Origin: Epiperipatus broadwayi
Lineage: Eukaryota > Onychophora > Udeonychophora > Euonychophora > Peripatidae
Length of the DNA stretch: 64,000 nt
NCBI GenBank assembly: GCA_028023455.1
Contig: JAQFVV010000142.1
Span: 665,501 to 729,500 of the forward strand
Direction of reading: 5' to 3'
The notes below the pieces were generated by a model. That model did not search any database, was not told the DNA's origin, and saw nothing but the letters and a program-made list of their open reading frames with translations. Position 1 is the stretch's first letter. Each line of letters begins with the position of its first letter. Below are positions 1-10,407 of the stretch, piece by piece. The position numbers were made by a program, and so were the translations under genes.

Positions 1-1688
1 GAAATGATTAGAGCGCATTAACAAATATTATTGTTGTACTGTATTTATAATACACCCACGTATACCAAGTATATAGTATATGTGTGTAATACCATATAAA
101 TGCATAAGGTAAACTTATATCAACATTTATGTTGACATGAAAACTACTTTAAATGTTTAAAATTTGATAGGATTATTATTATTGAAATATATATATAACT
201 GGCGATCATTTGATAATCGGGTAGATTGGCTATTATAATATTTTATTAAAAAGTATATATATGCATAATTATAAATACACATGTAGTATTTATAAGTGCT
301 TATTATGAAAAGGTCCCTACGAAATTGCTATTAGACTTTATAAATTTAAGCATGATATAGATAAATGTAGTAGTGCTTTTGCCATATTTAAAGGCTTTTA
401 TTAAATAAAAGGGATTATTTTAAGAAATTATTTGTATTTGAGTATCCGAGAAAAGGAAAATGTAATTCAAAGGAATACATATATATATAGTATTGTCTTA
501 AGAGGATTTTATTTATTTTTTTAATTGAAAAGTTAGTGTAATTCTACCCAAGAACAAATCTTTGATCTCAAACTATTTAGATATTAGCAAGTATTATTAT
601 TATTATTATTATTTTTATGACTTATTTGATCTTCAGACATAAATGGTCTTCATTTGAACATAAATGTGCTTTAAACAAATATATCAATATCAAATGTCAC
701 TCAACATGGGTCTCATAGAAATCAATTGAGAAATCCAGGATATGGAATAAACAATCTTGCTTTGTTGTTTTATGTTACTGTTGCCATTCCAAAAAACAAA
801 AGATAAAATATATCATAAACAACAGATGAACCAATTGTTTTGTTTAAAATGGATTCATGTAATTTGTGTGTGCAATACTTCATTTTGATAATATAATTAC
901 TTTACACTGAAAATATTATCATGCAACTGATTACTTGTACAATCTTTAATAATCAGCTATATTATTTAACATTAATGAATTAAGGTACTAAATAAATTCT
1001 TTATATTTGGTTGGTTTATAAATATAGTTTAGATTCAATAAAATATTGCCTTTGTCTCTAGTTTATATTTAGCAAATGATTACAACTCATTAGTGAATTT
1101 TAATGTCAAAACCTGAAAATAAATAATTAAAATATAGAGAGATAATAAAAATTGGACATATTATTTTTATTATTATTAGAAGTTTGATTTGTTCAGTTGT
1201 GGGATATAATTTCAAAAATAACACATTTTCGTATATATTACTATTAGAGTTTGACACATAATGGATAAAGTTTTTTGTTTTCTATTTATGTATTTATTAT
1301 TGAATTAAAAAACCATCTTTTGTACAATTATAATTTAAGTGTAGATAACCAACAGGGTATTTGAATAAGAGAATCTGTCCATACCTTCTATCAGTTATAA
1401 TCCACATACACAATTCTGTGGTACATTACAAAGCCAATCTCATCATCTCATTCATAGAATTGTAAGTTGGAAGTCACAATTCACAGAGCATTATCAAATC
1501 ACATACTCTGGAATAATCTCTACAATATTCAATCTACCAATATAAAAAATAAATAATTATAGGCAGTTTATGGTAATGTACACCATCATGAGTAGCATTT
1601 AACAGTTAAATCAGACTATAAATAATCATGTGAGAGGAAAACAAACTTTCAGACATAACACATGTCTGATTGTTTGGTTTTCACTCAC

Positions 1689-1748
<60 letters not shown>

Positions 1749-2137
1749 TAATTAATTACAGATTATGAATAAATAACTTTTGTTGCATTAGCAATGATTT
1801 AAGAATAGAATGGTTCTACATATTCTTTAAACTTTTTGTTGTTTATAAGATTACTTATACCAACAGTGATAAAAATTCAGAGTGAAATTAATATGTCAGC
1901 CAGATGGAAATGTGACATTAATAATTATTAAACTAATAATCATTTATATATGAATGGGGACAGATTCTCACTTTTTATGAACTTTATTTTAATAAACAAT
2001 TAGAAATTAATAATTACAAACTCAAAATTAGCATAGTTTCATATATTTGTAATTAAAAAAATAGATTATTATATTTTAGGATATGAATAAATAACTCTAG
2101 GTCAAAAATAGAATTGATCAACTTATTTTTTTTAAAG
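1..2137. other. AT-rich DNA without recognisable genes
   Basis: No open frame of interest, splice-bounded GC-richer block or RNA gene is seen. The stretch holds a short (TTA)n run near 593-613 and a (TA)n microsatellite listed separately. Base composition matches the rest of the non-coding sequence here. Confidence 0.6.
1691..1745. repeat. (TA)n microsatellite
   Basis: Uninterrupted TA dinucleotides, about 27 units. Confidence 0.97.
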
Positions 2138-2139
2138 TT

Positions 2140-3376
2140 TTTGTCATTTATACACTTACCCTCATGTAAGACATTACAACTTGTCTAACATTGAATTGTA
2201 ATCAATCAAAAAACCAAGCTGTGATTAAAAGTGGTTTTAGCACAGTTAATCACATCCAAATATTGAGAAAATTTATAGAAAGACCAGTGAATATGAGTTA
2301 CCATTATTCTTTGGATTTGTGGATTATGAAATAATATTTGATTCTACAAGCACTTCTTCAGTGATTAAATTACTGAATCATCAAGTATATACCTAGGATT
2401 TTATCATATTCTGAAGAATATTTACAAAAATACAACAAGCAAGGATTAGATTACATAAGATTAGATTACATAATGATACAAGGGTATATTACAAGCTGAT
2501 TCCATTTTCCCAAAATGTTTTACAACAACTTTGCAGGAAGTATTTTGTGGATTAAAAGGGACAACTAAAAGAGTAAAAGTAAATAGAAATTATTTAAGTT
2601 ATCTAGATTTTTCAACTAATATAATTGTTTTTTCAAATAATGCTCTAGACCTTCAGAAAATGTTGCAAGAGTTATCAGATGAAAGTAAGAAAGTAGAACT
2701 AAAGGTAAATGCTAAAAAGACTACAATAATGTTCAATGGAATTTCTCAAAAGAAGACAGTAAAGATTGATCATGTTGAATTAGAAGAAGTTAACAACTAC
2801 AAATACTTTGGTCAGATAAATAATACAGATGGAAACATAAGTGGTGAAATTAATCATAGAATTAAACTTGTATGGAGTGCTTTTGATAAAAATAACTTAA
2901 TATAAGAGGAAATATGCTTATTGGGTAGGATTGGTATCCAATTAATAAACATCACCTAAGCACCATTTTTTATGATTGCACAAGCTGTTTACACAGCTCT
3001 CAGATACAAGGCTCCTCACTAATAAAATTCACAAGCTAGAAACTGGGAATATTGCATGAGTAGGCACTAGATAGAAATTTTATGCACAAATATTTCTGCA
3101 TCCAGTGATTACTCTGACTTGCACTGAGTGGAAATAAAATACACAGATGAGAGAACAAACAAATTTAAATGACATTATTGAAAGAATTAAGAGACTGAAC
3201 TGAAGTTGGTCAGGACATAATGCTAGAAGGATGATAGCATAGCGAAACTGGATTTCAAGAGATTCAAAAGACCATTGTGCTGGAGAGATGTAGAGAAAAG
3301 AGGCTAGAGATTGAAAAACATAGATTAAAGTTAGTCAGACAATCATCCTGCAGTGAATTGATAAGGATTGATGGTG
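2140..3376 (+). pseudogene. RTE-type LINE reverse transcriptase, broken copy 1
   Basis: Decayed non-LTR retrotransposon reverse transcriptase. The 124-codon open frame at 2531-2905 aligns residue by residue with the better copy at 22.7-23.3 kb: both have QEVFCGLK/QKVFCGLK, the YLSYLDF/YLSHLDF block, the VNAKKT/INVKKT thumb motif and a YFGQ/YLGQ block. Homology begins near 2140, in the palm region, and resumes from 3147 with the usual RTE C-terminal segment before a PRDSK motif near 3257-3271. The catalytic FADD motif of the family is replaced by a stretch reading FSTNI, so the enzyme is dead. An unrelated repeat (2929-3147) replaces about 170 bp of the expected coding region. The copy ends at a (TA)n microsatellite. 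The match to RTE-like LINEs rests on motif order and is secure. Confidence 0.85.
2929..3147 (+). repeat. Copy of 56-59 kb repeat family, inserted in RTE copy 1
   Basis: This block interrupts the RTE frame. It matches the repeats at 56.0-57.5 and 58.8 kb, with a start like AAACATCACCTAAGCACC, a shared CTCCTCACTAATAA block at 3013-3026, CACAAGCTAGAAACT at 3031-3045 and a CATCCAGTGATTACTCTG end. The hammerhead-like core of the family is decayed here (CTAATAA instead of CTGATGA). No clear target-site duplication is seen, and the host sequence it replaces is missing. Confidence 0.7.
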
Positions 3377-3378
<2 letters not shown>

Positions 3379-3428
<50 letters not shown>

Positions 3429-3444
3429 TAGAGAGATATATCTA

Positions 3445-3480
<36 letters not shown>
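3379..3480. repeat. (TA)n with central GAGATAGAGAG palindrome
   Basis: Two (TA)n tracts flank an inverted block that reads AGAGATAGAGAGATATATC then ATCTCTATA, so the whole region can fold into a cruciform. Open frames across it on both strands are products of the simple repeat. Confidence 0.9.
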
Positions 3481-3483
<3 letters not shown>

Positions 3484-3658
3484 AGATAGAGAGATTATTT
3501 GCAGGTATCAAAAAAATTAATATCTTTGCTGTTAGATACATTAATAATTCCCCACCATATTCTATTAGCATTTATTATATTTGTCAGATAAATCAAAATA
3601 TAATATATGCTTGTTATTTTATTTACCTATCATTTACATAACTATTTAAATATATATA

Positions 3659-5230
3659 TTATAATACTACCCATTATATTTTATATCACCATTGTACGCT
3701 TCTACCCATAGCTTCGAGTGAGGATATTTGTGAGCATGGTCTGATTCCATCTCACGCACCAATCTTACACATGGATAAGAATTATCTCATCGAAAACGTA
3801 AATAAGGGTTTGGGTATATATATATACCTCTATTTATGGTAGCGCATCCGTACCAGCTCAATCTCAGGGTTTGGGGACTATAGTCTAACTAGAGAACAAA
3901 GCCAAACACTACCCAACTAAGTCTTATGTGTCTATCTATTCTGTCCGATAATTTATCCGTTATAAATCTAATAACCCAACCCGAATGTTATCATACAATT
4001 CACTCTATTTATTACCATACTTAATACCGATAAAATCTCATTTATCCACGCATATAAATATATCAATATTCAAGCGCACAGCCCATTTACCCTGATACAC
4101 ACATATATAATTCATATACGCATCAAAATAGTGCAATTATACATCAGAGCTGTTTATTTAAAGTTGTTATTTTATTTAATTTAAAAGAGATTTATTATAG
4201 CAATTAATATTGAGGTAACACTGTTTCTTTACCAAGACGCATTCATTGAACATATATTTAGCGTAAACGTCAATTACCTTAAGTACCGTCGACCGTTCAC
4301 ACAGTCAAAGACAAGTCCGCATTTTTAATTCTCCATGAATACTGGTCTGGTTGATATAACGGATGGCAAGGATTTCCAATATGGTATATCGAATAGCTTA
4401 TTCTGGAGGTGGAGTAGATGATTCACTCACTTTATGAAAGGGTCCCATTTCATAGATCTTTCGTCGCCATTACACTTGATGAACAAGAACTCTTTTGTAT
4501 AGCAAAATTCGTAGGTCCACTTCAGATGGGTTCCACGACAACTGTCCACTGGATCGGTTAATGAAACTAGCGCTATTGAATTACCCCGACATTTTGGGTG
4601 GGAAATATTAATAAACTTCTTAAGAAAAATTTTATACGTCCACACACTCTGTAGTCCAAGCCACGTTTTTTTTCTTTTTTTCACTTTTCCGCTCTCGAGC
4701 CCACAAAAAAGTTCTTTTGTTTTCACTCTTTAACTTTGTAAAATTTTCTTCCAATATCCCTACGCCACTGTCCCGTTCTTCTATTGTTTTCCAAAGATAC
4801 CCACCTGACCCGTTTTCGGACTTCTTGACGCCAGTTATTACTAAACCGCCTACAGCAACTGATTTATTTCTATTTCTATCTTCATATGTTCAAAAGATTA
4901 ATTAGCAAAAGAAAACATGTGTTACCGACAATATCATTAACCAGACTTAAAGAAAAATTTTAACGGATAAAATATATATGAATAATCAATTACAACTTAT
5001 ACAGCTCCGTATATAATTGCTTGTAACCATCACCGTTAATACATACACACATTTTATACTCACATATACAAATATATTTATATAAGCATACCCACCTAAC
5101 ATTCACACTCTTTGTAACAGGGTTCGAATGACTATTTACATATATATCTTTTCGTATATAGTCGCTCAACATTAACACTCGCAATTAGTAATATATTACA
5201 TACGCTTGTATTCGAACCCCGTTTGTTACA
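3659..5230 (-). repeat. 3' LTR (minus strand)
   Basis: Partner of 6822-8357, longer mainly because of an extra block of about 32 bp at 3807-3838 that contains the AT palindrome GGTATATATATATACC. Sites such as 3672-3740 show scattered substitutions against the other LTR. Confidence 0.92.
4427..4726 (-). CDS. Open frame inside the 3' LTR, function unknown
   Basis: A 99-codon frame beginning MKTKELFCGLESGK, present in both LTRs. It is lysine-rich at the N-terminus and has cysteines in SHPKCRG and VDSCRG. The two copies differ at about six bases, three of them changing an amino acid (V to G, A to T, C to R), so the pair shows no sign of purifying selection since insertion. I recognise no domain. 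It may be an accessory frame or chance. Confidence 0.25.
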   Translation of the reverse strand: MKTKELFCGLESGKVKKRKKTWLGLQSVWTYKIFLKKFINISHPKCRGNSIALVSLTDPVDSCRGTHLKWTYEFCYTKEFLFIKCNGDERSMKWDPFIK

Positions 5231-5241
5231 TACCCCCCTGG
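5231..5241 (-). promoter_or_regulatory. Polypurine tract
   Basis: On the minus strand CCAGGGGGGTA is immediately followed by the TGTAACA start of the 3' LTR, the expected place for the plus-strand DNA primer of an LTR element. Confidence 0.8.
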
Positions 5242-5298
5242 TGCGATAGCCTTCAAATACCTTCTGTGTATTTGAACGGCTTCTTAAACGACTTTTCC

Positions 5299-6359
5299 TT
5301 ATCCTTTGTTCCCCTCGGTACCACCTTTCTGTTTCGGTGACCACGGTCCCTTTTCTTGGACGAACTTTGGCTTATCTGGTGGATGTCGAGCTTCCAGTTT
5401 GTATTGCCATCTCGGTCTGTGACTATCATCACCACCTTTTCTATGCATGGCATTCCCGCTGGTGTGTCCTTCTTCCATCCCAAATTTAATATTTGGCATA
5501 TCTTTAACTTCCTTCCCTCGCTCCAACGGTGTGTTATGGTCATATATACTCATATCCAGAGCATTAAGCAGCTCTGCCACTTCTCCGATGGATGCCTTCC
5601 TCACCCCAACATCATTCTTTCCACATTCATAGGCATATTGTGCCTTACAATTCGAATGATGTGGCTTTCAGATAGGTGACACGCGTCCAGTGTCCTTAGT
5701 CTCGCCACTTGGCGATGAAAAAATTGAGAGAAATTTTCTTCCTTTCCTTCCTCATATTTCTCTCGCATCACTTGGTACTGCACAAGTTCCTGGCAGTCTT
5801 CCAACCAGAAAGTCTCTCGTATCTTCTTCTGGTACTCCTCGAAGGTTGTGGGCTGTTGGGACAATGAGTCCCACCACTCTTGGACATTCCCACTTAGATG
5901 GCTGTACGCTACCACCAATTTACCTTCCTCTGGCATGGGATTCATGCCAAAGTATCTTCGTAGGTTTTGTAGATGTTCCACGGGAGCTTCCCCCATTTGG
6001 CCTTCAAACTGTTGTATCTTTAAAAAATGGTTCACGTGGGTGTGTACCACCACACCCCTACATTTACCCATATGCTCTGGTCTTTCCGTCTCACTAGACT
6101 TCGGCCCCTGTTTTATATTCTTCTCTCCTTCATCTAAACTTCCTTTTACTTCTTTATCGTCAGACTTCTCCGCCCTTTCCTTGCTTTCTATCCCTAGTCT
6201 CCGTTCTATCTCCTGAAATCTCCGTTCGAACCTCTCGTCCATTTCCTGAAATCGGAGTTCTAGACCTTCTAATCTTTCTAAAATCCTCTCCAATACATTT
6301 ACTTCCTTCTCTTCCATCGCCTTCTGCTTTTCCCCATTCTGTTTATTTTTTGGCTTCAT
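5299..6359 (-). CDS. gag: Retrotransposon Gag, with one frame break
   Basis: Structural capsid-like protein of the LTR element. The first frame (6359 to 5601, 252 codons) starts at an ATG and has a lysine/glutamate-rich N-terminus. A predicted coiled coil at about residues 18-60 has LERILERLEGLELRFQEM and repeated RRFQEIERR. The retrotransposon Gag domain at about 115-250 has the family hallmarks EWWDSLS and an FWLEDCQELVQYQV-type helix. The frame stops at TGA, but the other frame starting at 5604 continues without gap for about 100 codons (to 5299) and reads like the Gag C-terminus, basic and rich in K, G and P. The join is a run of four G at 5601-5606, so one lost base or a -1 ribosomal shift would explain it. 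No CCHC zinc knuckle is visible. No pol follows. Confidence 0.85.
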
Positions 6360-6803
6360 TTTCTCTCTATTACTATTTTAATTACGTGCCAGGTTCGTAA
6401 CCCCGGTTTCCAGTGGTCCACTGCATGACCCACCCGATAGACCTTTGCCCCTCCTTATTATCATATTGAGCGATATTGTTTTATAATATCCCAATGTTAG
6501 ATAAATTCTTCAACCTCGATTTATAAACTATGACTTTATATATATACACAGGACATACCTCAACGCTATTTTCCCCCTTGACCACTCGAGAACTTTTCTA
6601 TCCATATATTCACATCGCCAAATATGCCCATCTACTATATTACCAATATGTATTCAAACTCTTTTGATTTATAACAAACTATCGCTTTTATTTTTCCCTT
6701 TTTTTTTTTTTTTTAAAAAAAAATCTCCAACTCTCGTTTGTACGCTCTTTTTACGTTACGTTAGGATGCCCTTTTAAATGCCCGTTCTCTAACATTCGCA
6801 GCC

Positions 6804-6821
6804 CCGTTAGTTGGGATGCCA
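6804..6821 (-). promoter_or_regulatory. Primer-binding site
   Basis: On the minus strand, TGGCATCCCAACTAACGG begins where the 5' LTR ends. The leading TGG pairs with the CCA end of a tRNA. I cannot name the tRNA; it is not the common initiator-Met pattern. Confidence 0.75.
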
Positions 6822-8357
6822 TTATAATACTACCCGTTATATTTTATATCGCCATTGTACGCTTCTACCCGTAGCTTCGAGTGAGGATATTTGTGAGCAT
6901 GGTCTGATTCCATCTCACGTGCCAATCTTACACATGGATAAGAATTATCTCATTGAAAACGTAAATAAGGTAGCGCATCCGGACCAGATCAATCTCAGGG
7001 TTTGGGGACTATAGTCTAACTAGAGAACAAAACCACACTACCCAACTAAGTCCTATGTGTCTATCTATTCTGTCCGATAATTTATCCGTTATAAATCTAA
7101 TAACCCAACCCGAATGCTATCATACAATTCACTCTATTTATTACCATACTTAATACTGATAAAATCTCATTTATCCACGCATATAAATATATCAATATTC
7201 AAGTGCACAGCCCATTTACCCTGATACACACATATATAATTCATATACGCATCAAAATAGTGCAATTATACATCAGAGCTGTTTATTCAAAGTTGTTATT
7301 TTATTTAATTTAAAAGAGATTTATTATAGCAATTAATATTGAGGTAACACTGTTTCTTTACCAAGACGCATTCATTGAGCATATATTTAGCATAAACATC
7401 AATTACCTTAAGTACCGTCGACCGTTCACACGGTCAAAGACAAGTCCGCATTTATAATTCTCCACGAATACTGGTCTGGTTGATATAACGGATGGCAAGG
7501 ATTTCCAATATGGTATATCGAATAGCTTATTCTGGAGGTGGAGTAGATGATTCACTCACTTTATGAAAGGGTCCCATTTCATAGATCTTTCGTCGCCATT
7601 ACACTTGATGAACAAGAACTCTTTTGTATAGCGAAATTCGTAGGTCCACTTCAGATGGGTTCCACGACAACTGTCCACTGGATCGGTTAATGAAACTAGC
7701 GTTATTGAATTACCCCGACATTTTGGGTGGGAAATATTAATAAACTTCTTAAGAAAAATTTTATATGTCCACACACTCTGTAGTCCAAGCCATGTTTTTT
7801 TTCTTTTTTTCCCTTTTCCGCTCTCAAGCCCACAAAAAAGTTCTTTTGTTTTCACTCTTTAACTTTGTAAAATTTTCTTCCAATATCCCTATGCCACTGT
7901 CCCGTTCTTCTATTGTTTTCCAAAGATACCCACCTGACCCGTTTTCGGACTTCTTGACACCAGTTATTACTAAACCACCTACAGCAACTGATTTATTTCT
8001 ATTTCTATCTTCATATGTTCAAAAGATTAATTAGCAAAAGAAAACACGTGTTACCGACAATATCATTAACCAGACTTAAAGAAAAATTTTAACGGATAAA
8101 ATATATACGAATAATCAATTACAACTTATACAGCTCTGTATATAATTGCTTGTAACCATCACCATTAATACATACACACATTTTATACTCACATATACAA
8201 ATATATTTATATAAGCATACCCACCTAACATTCACACTCTTTGTAACAGGGTTCGAATGACTATTTACATATATATCTTCGTATATAGTCGCTCAACATT
8301 AACACTCGCAATTAGTAATATATTACATATGCTTGTATTCGAACCCCGTTTGTTACA
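6822..8357 (-). repeat. 5' LTR (minus strand)
   Basis: Direct partner of the repeat at 3659-5230. On the minus strand it starts TGTAACA and ends about TATTATAA, directly before the TGG of the primer-binding site. It contains a 99-codon open frame that is also present in the other LTR. Confidence 0.92.
7556..7855 (-). CDS. Open frame inside the 5' LTR, function unknown
   Basis: Same 99-codon frame as at 4427-4726 in the other LTR; residue 14 is G instead of V, residue 52 T instead of A, and residue 73 R instead of C. It lies between the LTR start and the primer-binding site, so any product would come from an RNA starting inside the LTR. Confidence 0.25.
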   Translation of the reverse strand: MKTKELFCGLESGKGKKRKKTWLGLQSVWTYKIFLKKFINISHPKCRGNSITLVSLTDPVDSCRGTHLKWTYEFRYTKEFLFIKCNGDERSMKWDPFIK

Positions 8358-8754
8358 ATATATATATATGCTGTTTAAGTAAGAAAATTTTTTGTTGCAC
8401 GAAAATCTTTACGTATAAAATTTTTTTTTCTGATCTTAGTAGTTCTAAAATGACTAACGTACTTTCATATCATTAACTTCATTCAAAACAATACAGCACA
8501 ATATTAATACAACTATTAGACAATCTTTAATTGTTGTAACTTACTAGATCTATACAAAAAAGATACATTTGCATAGGAATTATATAAATTTTACTTTGAG
8601 AGAGCAAATGATGCAAATCTATTCATTTCCTCTAAATCTATTATGTTTTCAAATAAATGATGCGTTGTAAGGCCAGGACAATCACATGAGATGTTTTATT
8701 GGCATTAAAATATTTGGAATAAACTGCTTAAATAAAAACTATGTTTTTTTTTTA
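8358..8754. other. AT-rich flank, nothing recognised
   Basis: Short (TA)n run directly next to the LTR, then unique AT-rich sequence without coding potential. Confidence 0.5.
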
Positions 8755-8854
8755 TCAAAAGTGGTCGAGATGTCAGTTCAGCACCTTACAAGCAGTTGTC
8801 CTGCATTAGGGTTCACTTCTCAGTTGATGCTATGACACATGAGAAAAAAAAGAG
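8755..8854 (+). repeat. tRNA-derived SINE, family 1, older copy
   Basis: Homologue of the SINE at 28.09-28.19 kb. It keeps the pol III A-box-like GTGGTCGAGATG, the spacing, a damaged B box (GGGTTCACTTC) and the shared 3' end GATGCTATGACAC followed by an A-rich run. It is more diverged than the 28 kb copy. Confidence 0.75.
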
Positions 8855-9274
8855 CTTTATTGACTTCGTTTAAAATTTGAATTTACATTTTTACATCTTA
8901 TGTTTTGCAAAGTTTAATCAATGAATTTACTAAAGTGTATATGAATACATCTATGGTAATCATGGATTGAAACCACAGTGAGCTTCATCATCCCCTGTTT
9001 AATTGTTTGAGTTTACATTCTTAGTTCATATGTCATAGAAAACTTAACTCATGATTCTATCAGGTATATATCAATAAATTTATAATAATGACAGAGAGAT
9101 TTAAACCACAATTGCAACAAAAACCTTGCCTCATCCCAGAGGCCTCTGTGACTAGTATTCACAATAACTTAGTTTGGTATGTATCTTTGATGCACCATTT
9201 TTATACTTGAAAACCATTATTAATCAGTAATTTTCAGAATAACCTAAGTTCTTAACCTTCGAATTGGTCAAAGA
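8855..9274. other. No recognised feature
   Basis: AT-rich sequence between SINE and zinc-finger remnant; nothing further is seen. Confidence 0.45.
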
Positions 9275-10407
9275 CCTAAATGTTTAAATTGTCAGTATCA
9301 GTGAAGAAGTTTGCCCATATGTCACAAGTGGCTGGCACTAGTGATATGCCAACTATCCAGGTTTTTCTCTGCATTGATGTGGACCAATGTGTCCCACCAG
9401 GAATAATGGCATGCTGTAGGGTTCCTTCTATAATTACCTTTCCCCTAATTAAGATTCTAAGATAGTTCTGCTATGTTTCACATTTATTTTCTTTACCTGT
9501 TATTTCCTTAGAGATGATGAGGCAAAGCTGCACTTCATATTGGTTCTGCCCCCATCTACCCTTATATTTGTCACAAATGATAAGGCTTCTATCATCATCA
9601 AAGTAAGCACTGCTTTTTGTCTTGACTTCATCATTAGAATCTGTTGTTTTTAGATTGTCCTGTATCATTTCAAGATTGTCAGTTTTATTAATTTTCTGTT
9701 CTACATCCTTGTCCTGATATCTGTCACTTTTCATTTTCTTATCTTCCAGTAACTTTAAAAGATCCTGTTTATACATGTCAGTCTTCATGATTATATTTTT
9801 CTAATTTTTATTGATCTTATCCACAGAGTTTAATAATTGAGGCAAAACTAGCATTGGTTCATGATTACCTGATTTTAACTTCTTTCCCTTAATTTTCAAA
9901 TTACATTGATCATTTTCTGCACAACTTTTATCTGAGTTCAAGCTTGCATCTGAAAGGAAGGATGGGGAGCTTTTAGATAATCTTTCCCACTTTATTACTT
10001 TCTTTTTGTACTGGATGCAACAAAGTAGACTTTTCAGTATATGATGAAACAGCTTCAGTATTAGGGAAAATCACTCTGGTTTCTTGAATTCCCAGATCTG
10101 AACTTAGTTTCTGTTAAATTGGTTTGGTCTGATAACAGAAGATTAGTTGTTTGAGATTGTGTAAATTTTGGAGTTTGCAAATCTGGCATCTTGTTAAGTT
10201 CTGAATGATCTGACATAAGTAGGTCATCTGATTGTGATTGTTGTGCATCTTCATGAGAGTGTAAAGTAGCGTGCTTGATCATTGAAGCAGTTCTATCAAA
10301 TTGGTGGAATTTTGATCTTCTAAGATTGCAATGATTGCATAACGTCCCAGGGTGATCTTTCACCAAATGCATATGCAACTGGCAAAAAAATACTGTGGCA
10401 GTAGGCC
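9275..10407 (-). pseudogene. Decayed C2H2 zinc-finger gene (last exon)
   Basis: On the minus strand a good splice acceptor (TTTTGTTTCAG) ends at 10408 and opens into a frame with half a zinc finger (FFCQLHMHLVKDH). A C2H2 unit follows, with CNHC then FDRTASMIKHATLHSH. Next comes a serine/aspartate/glutamine-rich linker that continues in other frames through 10060-9800 (LSKSSPSFLSDASLNS) and again at 9788-9471 (acidic, lysine-rich). Near 9300-9420 another finger remnant reads CDIWANFFTDTDNLN, where the second cysteine of the usual CDIC is changed to W. At least three frame breaks separate these pieces. It resembles the terminal exon of a C2H2 transcription factor that has lost function. It could instead be a live gene with sequencing errors, which I think less likely. 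Confidence 0.65.

Larger units (their letters stand above)
3659..8357 (-). mobile_element. Gag-only LTR retrotransposon (Ty3-like), complete
   Basis: Two direct repeats of about 1.55 kb enclose a 1.6 kb interior. On the minus strand the element begins with TGTAACAAAC at 8357. A primer-binding site follows the 5' LTR, a single gag gene comes next, and a polypurine tract sits directly against the 3' LTR. There is no room for protease, reverse transcriptase, RNase H or integrase, so it must rely on another element. A 5 bp ATATA is found at both outer edges (3654-3658 and 8358-8362), a possible target duplication, but it lies in AT repeats and is weak evidence. The two LTRs differ at only scattered sites, several of them CpG transitions, so insertion was fairly recent. 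The interior is clearly richer in GC than its surroundings. Confidence 0.9.

Noticed and set aside
3277-3571. Open frames on both strands with alternating Tyr-Ile
   Set aside because: They are translations of the (TA)n tract.
5356-6216. Plus-strand frames opposite gag
   Set aside because: Antisense shadows of the minus-strand Gag frame.
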